From Clostridia bacterium (GTDB taxonomy: Bacteria > Bacillota > TC1 > UBA5767), in assembly GCA_016887505.1 (NCBI GenBank), contig CP069393.1, forward strand, positions 434,001 to 498,000: 64,000 nt of DNA. Direction: 5' to 3'. Shown here one piece after another: positions 43,480-51,815 of this stretch. Numbering within the stretch: the first letter of the stretch is position 1; each line of letters opens with the position of its first letter. The notes beneath the pieces were generated by a model. That model ran no database searches, was not told the DNA's origin, and saw only the letters and a list, made by a program, of their open reading frames with translations. A program made the translations under genes and the position numbers.

Positions 43480-44889
43480 GTGCGGAGAAGTAGACTGAGT
43501 GTTAAACTTATTTCCATAGTACTAATACTAATGCTTATACCCGTTCTTACTACTTTGCTTCTATATCGCTACAACATGAGCATAGTGGAAAAGGACACGG
43601 TCGAGAAGATGTTCCGTGAGCGATATGCAATATATGATCAGGTTTTCGATCATGTAGAAGTAGCCTATGATGAATATCTAGGAATCGATTATCTTAGTGC
43701 CGGCGTAAAGCAATCGTTAGACCGATATAATGCGCATTTGAGAGTGGTTCGAAAAGACGGGATATTGCTCTTTGATTCCAAATATCCAACAGAAGTTCGC
43801 AATAGCCTAAATATGGAGTATGAGCTTAAGCTGATTTCAGAACAAGGTAATTTGTTTTCTACAAATGGGAAATATATTAGGCCTATAAATGAGGGCAATG
43901 AAGTTGTAGCATATGCCATTATTGTGGATGACCCCAAAGAGATAGAAGATAGCATTTACAGTGAAATGGCTGATTTTTATATGCATCCATTTTACTATGG
44001 CTCAGTGATTTTATTATTGTCGACGATCTTATTGTTGATTGTAATTTATCGGGAAATCCTAAAGCCTGTAAAAGCATTGAGGGTTTCTACTAGACGTATT
44101 GCTGAGGGACAGCTCGATTTTGAAATGAGTTGCGAGACGAACAATGAGCTGGGTGATCTTTGCGATGACTTTAATCTTATGAAGAATAGCCTGATGTCTT
44201 CAATCCAGAGTCGTTTAAAGGAAAAGGAGCACAACCGAATATATGTAAAGAATGTATATGATGATTTAGTGGAGACACTAGATCAGAACGATTTGTCGGA
44301 AGATACGGAATCAGATCCTAATGAGCAACTAGAAAATATTCGAAAGCAAATTAGAGAGCTTTTAGAAGATCTCAGCTTGTACACGCAAGGTAAGGTAACT
44401 AGGATACGACTAAAAAGTGAAATTGTGTCAAGCTACAAGATTATCGAACAATTGAAAAGCAGTAGGGAACAGAACAAGCGAGATAAAAAAAACATATTTT
44501 TGTTAGAACCGTATGAAAATTCTATGTTATATATTGACCGCAAAAAAACGATCAAGCTTTTAGATGGTCTTATAACTAGGATGGATGAATTTACTGGTGA
44601 TCAAACAAAAATATATGTTGAAACTGTATCCGACTTGCTGGACTATACCAAACTACAGTTCAAGGTTTATTGGGCCAAACCCATGGTGATTGAGGAGTTT
44701 ACTGTAGAGGATTTTGTGAACAATGTGTATCGGAAGAATTCCACACCAATTAGGAAGAATTTGGTAGAGGCGCTTCTCTTGCTAGAGGAAATATTGGAAG
44801 AATCATCGGGAGATATGGAAGTATTACAGGGAGATAAGGTTACAGGATTCATTTTACGTGTGCCACGGTATACACCGGGCATTCAGTAA
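43480..44889 (+). CDS. HAMP-domain membrane sensor without a recognisable kinase core
   Basis: A 469-residue protein. The N-terminal helix (about 8-30), an external sensor region (30-165) and the second helix (about 170-190) are followed by a HAMP linker (about 190-245, containing REILKPVKALRVSTRRIAEG). This is the layout of a histidine kinase, but after HAMP there is no His box (no SHELRTP), no N box and no DxGxG. The cytosolic 220 residues are helical and charged. It is either a degenerate kinase or a non-enzymatic signal transducer. The GTG at 43480 has GGAGGGAGTTAC before it; an ATG at 43447 is a weaker alternative. It is followed by a lipoprotein deacetylase gene. Confidence 0.75.
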   Translation: MRRSRLSVKLISIVLILMLIPVLTTLLLYRYNMSIVEKDTVEKMFRERYAIYDQVFDHVEVAYDEYLGIDYLSAGVKQSLDRYNAHLRVVRKDGILLFDSKYPTEVRNSLNMEYELKLISEQGNLFSTNGKYIRPINEGNEVVAYAIIVDDPKEIEDSIYSEMADFYMHPFYYGSVILLLSTILLLIVIYREILKPVKALRVSTRRIAEGQLDFEMSCETNNELGDLCDDFNLMKNSLMSSIQSRLKEKEHNRIYVKNVYDDLVETLDQNDLSEDTESDPNEQLENIRKQIRELLEDLSLYTQGKVTRIRLKSEIVSSYKIIEQLKSSREQNKRDKKNIFLLEPYENSMLYIDRKKTIKLLDGLITRMDEFTGDQTKIYVETVSDLLDYTKLQFKVYWAKPMVIEEFTVEDFVNNVYRKNSTPIRKNLVEALLLLEEILEESSGDMEVLQGDKVTGFILRVPRYTPGIQ

Positions 44890-44908
44890 TGGAAGAAGGG
44901 GACAGAAT

Positions 44909-46006
44909 ATGAAAAACAAAACAAGTATCATCATTTTATTACTGGTGCTGTTCGTTATGGCAGGTTGTGGTAACAAGGAAGTTGCGATTGGTGAAGGAGA
45001 TTTAAACGAAACGCCAGCCGAAGAAGCAATTATCGAACGGGAAATACCAGAGGAAGCACAAGAACCCATACCTATTGACCCGAAAGAACTAATCGACCTT
45101 TCTCTTATGCCGAATGAACTAGGTAAGATTATGGTACTTATGTATCATAATATTGATGAGGTAGAACAAGATTGGGTTAGAACACCAGATAATTTCAGGA
45201 AGGATCTGAATAATCTGTATGAGCAGGGGTATAGACCACTTAGCTTGACTGATTTTGCTACGGGAAATATTACGACTGAACAAGGATATACGCCGGTGAT
45301 TATAACATTTGATGATGCGCAAGAAAATAATATGCGCTATCTAGAAGATGGCACGGTGGATCCAGACTGTGCGGTAGGTATTCTTGTTGCATTCCACGAA
45401 ATGCATCCTGATTTTCCATTAGAAGTAACCTTTTTTGCCGATGGACCTAGTGCCTTTGGATCAAGTGATGAGGAGATAGCTAAGATTAATTATATTATTG
45501 AACAAGGAATGGATATCGGCAATCATACGCAGAACCATGTCAATTTTAAGGATGCAGATGCAGAAAAAATTCAAAAGGAAATTGGCGGACAAGCTCAAAA
45601 CCTCGAATCTTTAATCGACGCCGAAACATATAAGGTTAACACACTAGCTCTTCCTTATGGCTCAAGACCACGTGCTGACGAACTTGAAATTTACTTGCAA
45701 AAAGGCAGTTACGAGGGCGTCTCTTATGAAAACTTGGCAATCTTGAATGTGGGAAGCAATCCAGCATACTCTCCATTTGATGAGCGTTTTGATGCACTGC
45801 ATCTACCTCGAGTTCGAGCTAGCGAAATGAATGTGGATAACGTAGGTATGTATTCCTACCTAGAGTATTTTATAAACCACCCAGAGGCAAAGTTTATAAG
45901 TGATGGCAATGCCCAAATTATAACTGTTCCAGAAGGAAGCGAAAACGTAGTCAGTAATGGCAAGGAGATTTATTTCTACGAACCAGAAGTATCAAGCGAG
46001 GAATAA
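44909..46006 (+). CDS. polysaccharide deacetylase lipoprotein
   Basis: A 365-residue lipoprotein. The signal peptide begins MKNKTSIIIL and ends in the lipobox VMAGC near residues 15-19. The NodB-type fold follows: LMYHNIDE near 70, catalytic Asp pair in ITFDDAQEN near 115, zinc ligands in GNHTQNH near 195. It probably removes acetyl or other groups from cell-wall or exported polysaccharide outside the membrane. The start follows AAGGGGACAGAAT; a frame opening at 44858 overlaps the previous gene. It lies 19 bases after the HAMP sensor, so perhaps it is its target or effector. Confidence 0.9.
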   Translation: MKNKTSIIILLLVLFVMAGCGNKEVAIGEGDLNETPAEEAIIEREIPEEAQEPIPIDPKELIDLSLMPNELGKIMVLMYHNIDEVEQDWVRTPDNFRKDLNNLYEQGYRPLSLTDFATGNITTEQGYTPVIITFDDAQENNMRYLEDGTVDPDCAVGILVAFHEMHPDFPLEVTFFADGPSAFGSSDEEIAKINYIIEQGMDIGNHTQNHVNFKDADAEKIQKEIGGQAQNLESLIDAETYKVNTLALPYGSRPRADELEIYLQKGSYEGVSYENLAILNVGSNPAYSPFDERFDALHLPRVRASEMNVDNVGMYSYLEYFINHPEAKFISDGNAQIITVPEGSENVVSNGKEIYFYEPEVSSEE

Positions 46007-46010
46007 TGAG

Positions 46011-46802
46011 ATGAAAGCAATTTTTAACAAAATGTATCTAGATGGTAGTTTTATCGACACAGATAAAGAGTTGTCGGAGGAAAAATCTGCGACCTACGAT
46101 GTCATGAGAATCATTGGTGGCAAACCATTATTTTTAGATGCCCATATCGATAGGGTGAACCGTAGCCTTGCTAAAATGGGTTATGATAAGGTAGTGGACC
46201 TGCCAAACGTATTGTTTGATTTGATTAAGGTCAATGGGGATGAGACAGTTAGCTGTAATGTGAAGATACTTGCAGGTGGCGATTATCGTCTTGCAATGGG
46301 GTTTGTAGAAAGTGTGTATCCAAACCAATCAGACTACCAAGATGGTGTTCGGCTTACAGCAGCTCGTATAGAGCGTTCTAATCCCGAGGTTAAGGTATGG
46401 CATGACGATTACAAAGAGCGAATCAAGGAATTGGTAGCAGAGAAACAAGTATTTGAAGTCCTTCTTATTAATGGTGAGGACTTGGTGACAGAAGGCTCAA
46501 AATCCAATATATTTTTCATTAAGGATAAAACAGTTCTGACACCGGAGACGAATGTGTTGCCTGGTATTACCAGGCGCTATGCAGAATTAGCGATCGAGAA
46601 TGCAGGATTTGAGTTAAGTAAAAGCAGGATAAGCCAGGCCGATTTGGAAAATATGGATGCAGCTTTTTTAACAGGCACATCGTTGCATATTCTTCCAATC
46701 TGCTGTATAGATTCATTCAAATACGACTCAAAAAACCAAGTTTTACGAGCTTGCATGCAAGCTTTCAGCCAGGTAGTCAACAAAGACCTGTCAATATATT
46801 AA
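46011..46802 (+). CDS. PLP-dependent class IV aminotransferase
   Basis: A 263-residue enzyme of the BCAT/D-amino-acid aminotransferase/aminodeoxychorismate lyase fold. Motifs: a YDVMRIIGGKPLFLDAHIDR opening, the PLP Lys probably in WHDDYKERIKEL near residue 130, and the class signature VTEGSKSNIF with LTPETNVLPGITRR near 160-180. Which reaction it runs cannot be told: D-amino acid and branched-chain transaminase and 4-amino-4-deoxychorismate lyase share this pattern. The ATG at 46011 starts 4 bases after the deacetylase stop. Confidence 0.88.
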   Translation: MKAIFNKMYLDGSFIDTDKELSEEKSATYDVMRIIGGKPLFLDAHIDRVNRSLAKMGYDKVVDLPNVLFDLIKVNGDETVSCNVKILAGGDYRLAMGFVESVYPNQSDYQDGVRLTAARIERSNPEVKVWHDDYKERIKELVAEKQVFEVLLINGEDLVTEGSKSNIFFIKDKTVLTPETNVLPGITRRYAELAIENAGFELSKSRISQADLENMDAAFLTGTSLHILPICCIDSFKYDSKNQVLRACMQAFSQVVNKDLSIY

Positions 46803-46812
46803 GGGGAATAGT

Positions 46813-47358
46813 GTGAGAATAAGACGTGAAGATTGTATATGCATCGCGATAGACATACAAGATAAGCTGGTAGCCGTGATGCATGAGCCACAAGAACTAG
46901 TTAGCGAATCTGTAAAGCTGTTGAAGGGTATGAGAGTACTTGGAATTCCCATCTCGGTGACAGAACAGTATCCTAAAGGATTAGGAAGAACAATAGAACC
47001 AATAATGGAGTTGTTGGGAAAACGCCAAAAATTCATTGAGAAGCGTTCATTTAGCATTGGAGATGAATCTGAGGTGCAACAGATTCTCCATGAAACGCAA
47101 AAAAAGACCGTTATACTTCTGGGCATAGAGGCCCATATCTGTGTATTGCAGACAGTTTTAGATTTACAGCACGATGGCTATCGTTGCGTGATACCAGTAG
47201 ATGCTCTCTCATCACGCAAGCAGCGTGATATGGAGCTTGCTCTAGCTCGCATGCAAAATGCTGGGGCTATTTTGACTACAGTGGAATCAATTCTTTTTGA
47301 ATTATTAGAGAGTTCAGATAGACCTGAATTTAGAGAAATATCTAAGTTAATCAAATAG
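46813..47358 (+). CDS. isochorismatase-family cysteine hydrolase
   Basis: A 181-residue isochorismatase-fold hydrolase. The catalytic triad is visible: Asp in CIAIDIQDK near residue 14, Lys in FIEKRSFS near 78 and Cys in GIEAHICVLQT near 109. Short members of this type act on small amides (nicotinamidase, N-carbamoyl compounds). It starts with GTG after AAGGGGAATAGT, 10 bases past the aminotransferase, so they form one operon. Confidence 0.9.
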   Translation: MRIRREDCICIAIDIQDKLVAVMHEPQELVSESVKLLKGMRVLGIPISVTEQYPKGLGRTIEPIMELLGKRQKFIEKRSFSIGDESEVQQILHETQKKTVILLGIEAHICVLQTVLDLQHDGYRCVIPVDALSSRKQRDMELALARMQNAGAILTTVESILFELLESSDRPEFREISKLIK

Positions 47359-47366
47359 GAGGAAGA

Positions 47367-47930
47367 ATGAACAGGGAAACAGCACATGCATTGCTTACAG
47401 AATATACTGATAAAAAGGGATTATTACAACATGCGTATTCGGTAGAAGCTGCGATGAAGGCATATGCTAAATTCTTCGGTGAGGATGAAGAAGCATATGG
47501 TATCGTTGGCCTACTACATGATTTTGATTACCAGCGTTATCCGACAGAGGAAGAACACCCCTTTGAAGGTGCTAAGATTCTTAGAGGCTTGGGCGTAGAT
47601 GAGGAGTGGGTGAAGGCTATTATGGGTCATGCGGACTATAGTGGTGTTGCGCGTGAATCACAGATGGCCAAGACTTTATTTGCCGTGGATGAGCTTTGCG
47701 GATTCATTATAGCCTGTGCCTTGGTTCGACCATCCAAAAGCCTTGATGACTTGAAGGTGAAAAGTGTTACGAAGAAGTTGAAAGACAAACGTTTTGCGGC
47801 TGCAGTAAGCAGAGAAGATATTCGCAAAGGTGCAGCAGAACTAGGTGTGGAATTGAATGAACATATTTCTTTTGTTATTGAGGCATTACGCCCGGTTCAA
47901 GAATCATTGGACTTGAATATCATGGGCTGA
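47367..47930 (+). CDS. HD-domain phosphohydrolase
   Basis: A 187-residue HDIG-type protein. The metal-binding HD pair is in GLLHDFDYQRYP near residue 47, with an earlier His in LLQHAYSVEAAM near 21 and GHADYSGV near 83. It probably hydrolyses a phosphate ester or nucleotide; the substrate is unknown. The ribosome site is AAATAGGAGGAAGA. It lies 8 bases after the isochorismatase and is the last gene before the tRNA cluster. Confidence 0.9.
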   Translation: MNRETAHALLTEYTDKKGLLQHAYSVEAAMKAYAKFFGEDEEAYGIVGLLHDFDYQRYPTEEEHPFEGAKILRGLGVDEEWVKAIMGHADYSGVARESQMAKTLFAVDELCGFIIACALVRPSKSLDDLKVKSVTKKLKDKRFAAAVSREDIRKGAAELGVELNEHISFVIEALRPVQESLDLNIMG

Positions 47931-47965
47931 GTTATGTCTTAATTACAAAAAAACCTAAAAAACTA

Positions 47966-47994
47966 TTGCTTTTTGAAAGATGACTCTATATAAT
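47966..47994 (+). promoter_or_regulatory. promoter of the tRNA cluster
   Basis: TTGCTT, 17-base spacer, TATAAT. Transcription would start about 33 bases before tRNA-His. Confidence 0.75.
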
Positions 47995-48033
47995 AACACT
48001 TGCGTTAGAGATGACGTGTGGTTTAAGCATTAT

Positions 48034-48109
48034 GGTGGGTGTAGTTCAAAGGTAGAGCGCCAGATTGTGGTTCTGGATGTTGTGGGTTCGAGTCCCATCA
48101 TCCACCCCA
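48034..48109 (+). tRNA. tRNA-His (GTG)
   Basis: Full cloverleaf with anticodon loop TTGTGGT on stem CCAGA/TCTGG. Acceptor GTGGGTG pairs with CATCCAC; the extra 5' G (position -1), a mark of tRNA-His, pairs with discriminator C. CCA is encoded. Confidence 0.96.
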
Positions 48110-48114
48110 AATAT

Positions 48115-48191
48115 GCTCCATTAGCTCAGTTGGCTAGAGCACCTGACTTTTAATCAGGGTGTCCCGCGTTCGAGTCGCGGATGGGGTACCA
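48115..48191 (+). tRNA. tRNA-Lys (TTT)
   Basis: Acceptor GCTCCAT/ATGGGGT, anticodon loop CTTTTAA on stem CCTGA/TCAGG, T arm CCGCG TTCGAGT CGCGG. CCA is encoded. Confidence 0.95.
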
Positions 48192-48195
48192 TAGT

Positions 48196-48280
48196 GCGGG
48201 TGTGGCGGAATTGGCAGACGCGCTAGATTTAGGATCTAGTGGTGAAAACCGTGGGGGTTCAAGTCCCTTCACCCGCACCA
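48196..48280 (+). tRNA. tRNA-Leu (TAG)
   Basis: 85 bases with the long variable arm of class II. Acceptor GCGGGTG/CACCCGC, anticodon loop TTTAGGA on stem CTAGA/TCTAG. CCA is encoded. Confidence 0.95.
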
Positions 48281-48285
48281 CATAT

Positions 48286-48360
48286 GCGGAAGTGGCTCAG
48301 TGGTAGAGCATCGCCTTGCCAAGGCGAGGGTCGCGAGTTCGAATCTCGTCTTCCGCTCCA
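48286..48360 (+). tRNA. tRNA-Gly (GCC)
   Basis: Acceptor GCGGAAG/CTTCCGC, anticodon GCC on stem TCGCC/GGCGA, T arm GCGAG TTCGAAT CTCGT. CCA is encoded. Confidence 0.95.
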
Positions 48361-48366
48361 AATGAC

Positions 48367-48395
48367 TACCTCGGCAGGTTAATCTTGCCGAGGTA
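48367..48395 (+). terminator. terminator of the tRNA cluster
   Basis: TACCTCGGCA and its exact complement with a 9-base loop, then TTGTATT. Confidence 0.8.
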
Positions 48396-48482
48396 TTGTA
48401 TTATGTGTGTTTTTATGTTTTTATATATAAGGACGATATAGATAGTAAAAGAATAAATTGTCAAAGGGTTTAGGAGGATTGT

Positions 48483-49790
48483 ATGTCTGTAAAAGTTGAA
48501 AAATTAGAAAAGAATTTTGTCGGTTTAGAGATAGAGGTTTCCCAAGAGGAATTCGCTAAAGCTTATCAGGCCACTATCAAGAAGATGGGTGGTAAAATGG
48601 AGCTTCCAGGGTTTCGCAAGGGCAAGGCTCCTACAGCTCTGCTGGAAAAGAACATCGGTGTTGAAGCAATTTTAGCTGAAGCTGCAGATGATGTTATTCC
48701 AGGTGCTTATTATAATGCTATTACAGCGGAAGACATTGAGCCGATTGATAGACCGGATGTTGAGCTGATTAAATGTGCAAAAGATGAACCGTTTATCTTT
48801 AAGGCGAAACTGCAGGTTAAACCTGAAGTTACGTTGGGAGATTACAAAGGTTTGGAAGTAAATAAAAAATCAGCTGAAGTTAAAAAAGAGATGATTGATC
48901 ATGAAATTGAAACTATGAGAAATCGTTATGCTAAAATTGAAGACGTAGAAGAGGGCACCTTGGCCCATGGCGATATTGCCTTGATGGATTTTGAAGGATT
49001 TGTTGATGGCGTAGCCTTTGAAGGTGGAAAAGCTGAAAATCATTCATTGGAAATTGGTTCAGGTTCTTTCATACCGGGTTTTGAAGATGGAATGGTTGGA
49101 ATGGTTGTCGGAGAAGAAAAAGACGTAAAGGTAACCTTCCCTGAAGAATATCACGCAGAGAATCTTGCTGGTAAAGAAGCTATTTTCAAGGTTAACCTAA
49201 AGAGCATGAAGAAAAAGTTTTTAGCTGACTTGGATGATGAGTTTGCAAAAGATGTCAGTGAGTTTGAAACTTTGGATGAACTGAAAAAAGATATTGAAGA
49301 TAAAATGAAAAAAGCGTTGGAAGATCAAAGTACCAATTCCTTACGTATGGAACTGATGGAAAAAGCTGCTGAAAATATTGAAGTAGAAATTCCTCAAGTA
49401 ATGATTGATACAAAGATTGATGGATATGTAAAGGATCTTGAGCAACGTTTGTCTCAGCAGGGCGCGACATTGGAGCAATACTTGGAATTCTCTGGCCTGG
49501 ATATGGACAAAGTAAAAGAAGAATACAAACCGAGAGCAGAAGTTCAAGTGAAAATTGATTTGATGTTAGAAGCAGTTGTTAAGGCTGAGAATATCGAAGT
49601 GACGGATGAGGATATCGACGCCGAACTCGAAAAAATGGCTAAGATGTACGGACAAGATATTGAAAACCTCAAAGCATTCTTTACAGCACAAGGAGAAATG
49701 AAGTCCTTGAAGCAAAGTATTGCGTTCGAAAAAGCGATTGATTTGATTCAGTCAGAAGCAAAAATAACAGAAGTTAGTGAAGAAAAATAG
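48483..49790 (+). CDS. tig: trigger factor
   Basis: Ribosome-associated chaperone and prolyl isomerase of 435 residues. The ribosome-docking loop is GFRKGKAPT near residue 44 (consensus GFRxGxxP). The FKBP-type domain (about 155-245) includes MDFEGFVDG and GSGSFIPGFEDGMVGM. The C-terminal arms (about 260-430) are helical. The ribosome site is TTTAGGAGGATTGT. It is first in the conserved tig-clpP-clpX-lon-engB order. Confidence 0.97.
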   Translation: MSVKVEKLEKNFVGLEIEVSQEEFAKAYQATIKKMGGKMELPGFRKGKAPTALLEKNIGVEAILAEAADDVIPGAYYNAITAEDIEPIDRPDVELIKCAKDEPFIFKAKLQVKPEVTLGDYKGLEVNKKSAEVKKEMIDHEIETMRNRYAKIEDVEEGTLAHGDIALMDFEGFVDGVAFEGGKAENHSLEIGSGSFIPGFEDGMVGMVVGEEKDVKVTFPEEYHAENLAGKEAIFKVNLKSMKKKFLADLDDEFAKDVSEFETLDELKKDIEDKMKKALEDQSTNSLRMELMEKAAENIEVEIPQVMIDTKIDGYVKDLEQRLSQQGATLEQYLEFSGLDMDKVKEEYKPRAEVQVKIDLMLEAVVKAENIEVTDEDIDAELEKMAKMYGQDIENLKAFFTAQGEMKSLKQSIAFEKAIDLIQSEAKITEVSEEK

Positions 49791-49818
49791 GATAGATAAA
49801 TAAACTAGTATATAATTG

Positions 49819-49845
49819 GGTACAGGAATCTTGTATTCCTGTACC
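49819..49845 (+). other. stem-loop before clpP
   Basis: GGTACAGGAAT paired with ATTCCTGTACC, loop CTTGT, no T run. A TATAAT at 49811 lies just before it, so it may be a clpP leader hairpin or a weak tig terminator. Confidence 0.5.
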
Positions 49846-49887
49846 TCTTACTATATACGGAATATACGAAGAAAGGTCGTGATTAAT

Positions 49888-50475
49888 ATGGCACCATTGG
49901 TACCGATGGTCGTAGAGCAGACAGGTCATGGCGAGAGATCGTATGATATCTACTCACGGCTGCTAAAAGACAGAATTATTTTTTTGGGTGGACAGATTGA
50001 TGACACAGTAGCAAATCTCTTGATTGCCCAGCTTCTTTTTCTAGAAAGTGAAGATGCCGAGAAAGATATATATATTTATATCAATAGTCCCGGTGGCTCG
50101 ATCACTGCAGGCATGGCGATATATGATACCATGCAGTATATTAAGAACGATGTAGTAACGATATGTGTAGGACTCGCAGCTAGTATGGGTGCATTTTTAC
50201 TTACTGCAGGCACGCAGGGCAAACGTTTTGCGTTACCCAACGCCGAGATTATGATTCACCAACCACTTGGTGGTGCACAAGGACAGGCGACAGATATAGA
50301 AATACAGGCAAAACGTATTGTTAAGATGAAGTCTGACTTGAACCGCATTATGGCTGAAAGAACAGGGCAGCCTGTGGAACAAATTGAAAAAGATACAGAT
50401 AGAGATAATTTTATGACTGCTGAGGAAGCCAAGGCATATGGGTTAATTGATGAAGTCATGAGGAGCAGGGATTAA
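49888..50475 (+). CDS. clpP: ATP-dependent Clp protease proteolytic subunit
   Basis: A 195-residue serine protease that forms the ClpP barrel. The catalytic triad is visible: Ser in [11 protein letters not shown] near 98, His in MIHQPLGG near 123 and Asp in KDTDRDNFM near 172. I set the start at the ATG at 49888, giving [12 protein letters not shown] as in other ClpP. The longer open frame from 49816 includes the leader hairpin and is not expected to be translated. clpX follows 18 bases on. Confidence 0.97.
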   Translation: MAPLVPMVVEQTGHGERSYDIYSRLLKDRIIFLGGQIDDTVANLLIAQLLFLESEDAEKDIYIYINSPGGSITAGMAIYDTMQYIKNDVVTICVGLAASMGAFLLTAGTQGKRFALPNAEIMIHQPLGGAQGQATDIEIQAKRIVKMKSDLNRIMAERTGQPVEQIEKDTDRDNFMTAEEAKAYGLIDEVMRSRD

Positions 50476-50493
50476 AAAGGAGAAAGTAAGCAT

Positions 50494-51759
50494 ATGACAT
50501 CGAAAAAAGATGATCAGCTGTTTTGCTCTTTCTGCGGCAAAAGCCAAGCAGAAGTAAAACATTTAGTTGCTGGCCCAGGTGTATTTATTTGCAATGAATG
50601 CATTGAGCTGTGCAATCACATCATGGAGGAAGAATTTGGAGAAAGTATCTCTAATGATTTAGAAATGGGAGAGGTTCTGAAGCCCCAAGAAATGAAAGCT
50701 GCACTAGACGAATACGTTATCGGACAAGACCAAGCAAAAAAAGCGCTGTGTGTTGCCGTATATAACCATTATAAACGTATTGGCAGTAACAAGTCCCAAG
50801 ACTCTGATGTGGAACTTACAAAATCTAATATTTTGCTTGTAGGACCGACTGGAAGTGGTAAAACATTTCTAGCCGTTACTATGGCTAAAATTCTAAAGGT
50901 TCCATTCGCCATAGCAGATGCCACTACATTAACTGAAGCTGGCTATGTTGGTGAAGATGTCGAGAATATTCTTTTGCGCCTAGTACAGGCTGCAGATTAT
51001 GACATTGAAAAAGCGGAAAAAGGAATCATTTATATTGATGAAATAGATAAAATTGCAAGAAAATCTGAAAACCCGTCTATTACAAGAGATGTTTCAGGTG
51101 AAGGTGTTCAACAGGCCTTGTTGAAGATAATTGAAGGCACCGAATCTAACGTGCCGCCACAAGGTGGTCGAAAACATCCTCATCAAGAATATCTAAAGAT
51201 TAACACGGAAAATATTCTTTTTATCTGCGGTGGAGCCTTCCAAGGACTAGAAAAAATTATCGCAAGAAGAGTGAATGCTAAAACGATTGGTTTTGGTGCG
51301 GATATCCAAGAAAAAAGTTTGATGACGAATGATGCTTTGATGGAGAAAATGGAGCCAGAGGATCTTTTGAAATTCGGTCTAATACCGGAATTTATTGGAA
51401 GATTACCTGTATCTGTAGCCCTCAAGGAATTAGACGAAGAAGCATTGATGAACATCTTAACGAAGCCTAGAAACTCTCTAGTAAAGCAATATAAGCACCT
51501 TATGGAATATGAGAATATAGACCTTGTATTTGAAGATGCAGCTCTAAAGGCTATTGCCAAGGAAGCTTTGACTAGAAAAACGGGTGCACGTGGTTTGCGA
51601 GGCATCATTGAAGATGTCATGATGGAAATCATGTACGAAGTTCCGTCTAGAACGGATGTCGTCCAGTGTATAGTCACGGAAGAGACCGTGAAAGAAAGAA
51701 CCAAACCGATTCTTAAGATAAAAGACGGTAAGAAGGAACAATCTGAAGAAATTGCGTGA
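50494..51759 (+). CDS. clpX: ATP-dependent unfoldase ClpX
   Basis: A 421-residue AAA+ partner of ClpP. The N-terminal zinc domain is CSFC near residue 10 and CNECIELC near 35. Walker A GPTGSGKT is near 115, Walker [11 protein letters not shown] near 178, and the ClpP-docking IGF loop KTIGFGAD near 265. Sensor 2 is in [11 protein letters not shown] near 365. The start follows AGGAGAAAGTAAGCAT. A terminator hairpin separates it from lon. Confidence 0.97.
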   Translation: MTSKKDDQLFCSFCGKSQAEVKHLVAGPGVFICNECIELCNHIMEEEFGESISNDLEMGEVLKPQEMKAALDEYVIGQDQAKKALCVAVYNHYKRIGSNKSQDSDVELTKSNILLVGPTGSGKTFLAVTMAKILKVPFAIADATTLTEAGYVGEDVENILLRLVQAADYDIEKAEKGIIYIDEIDKIARKSENPSITRDVSGEGVQQALLKIIEGTESNVPPQGGRKHPHQEYLKINTENILFICGGAFQGLEKIIARRVNAKTIGFGADIQEKSLMTNDALMEKMEPEDLLKFGLIPEFIGRLPVSVALKELDEEALMNILTKPRNSLVKQYKHLMEYENIDLVFEDAALKAIAKEALTRKTGARGLRGIIEDVMMEIMYEVPSRTDVVQCIVTEETVKERTKPILKIKDGKKEQSEEIA

Positions 51760-51762
51760 GAT

Positions 51763-51792
51763 AAAAGGACAGCAGTTTTCTGTTGTCCTTTT
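51763..51792 (+). terminator. terminator between clpX and lon
   Basis: AAAAGGACAGCAG pairs with TGTTGTCCTTTT around a TTTTC loop, with the T stretch inside the 3' arm. Confidence 0.65.
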
Positions 51793-51815
51793 CAACTAGA
51801 AATAGAGGTGATGGT

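Noticed and set aside
51183-51704. 173-codon minus-strand frame within clpX
   Set aside because: Antisense shadow of a highly conserved gene; composition follows the complement of clpX codons.
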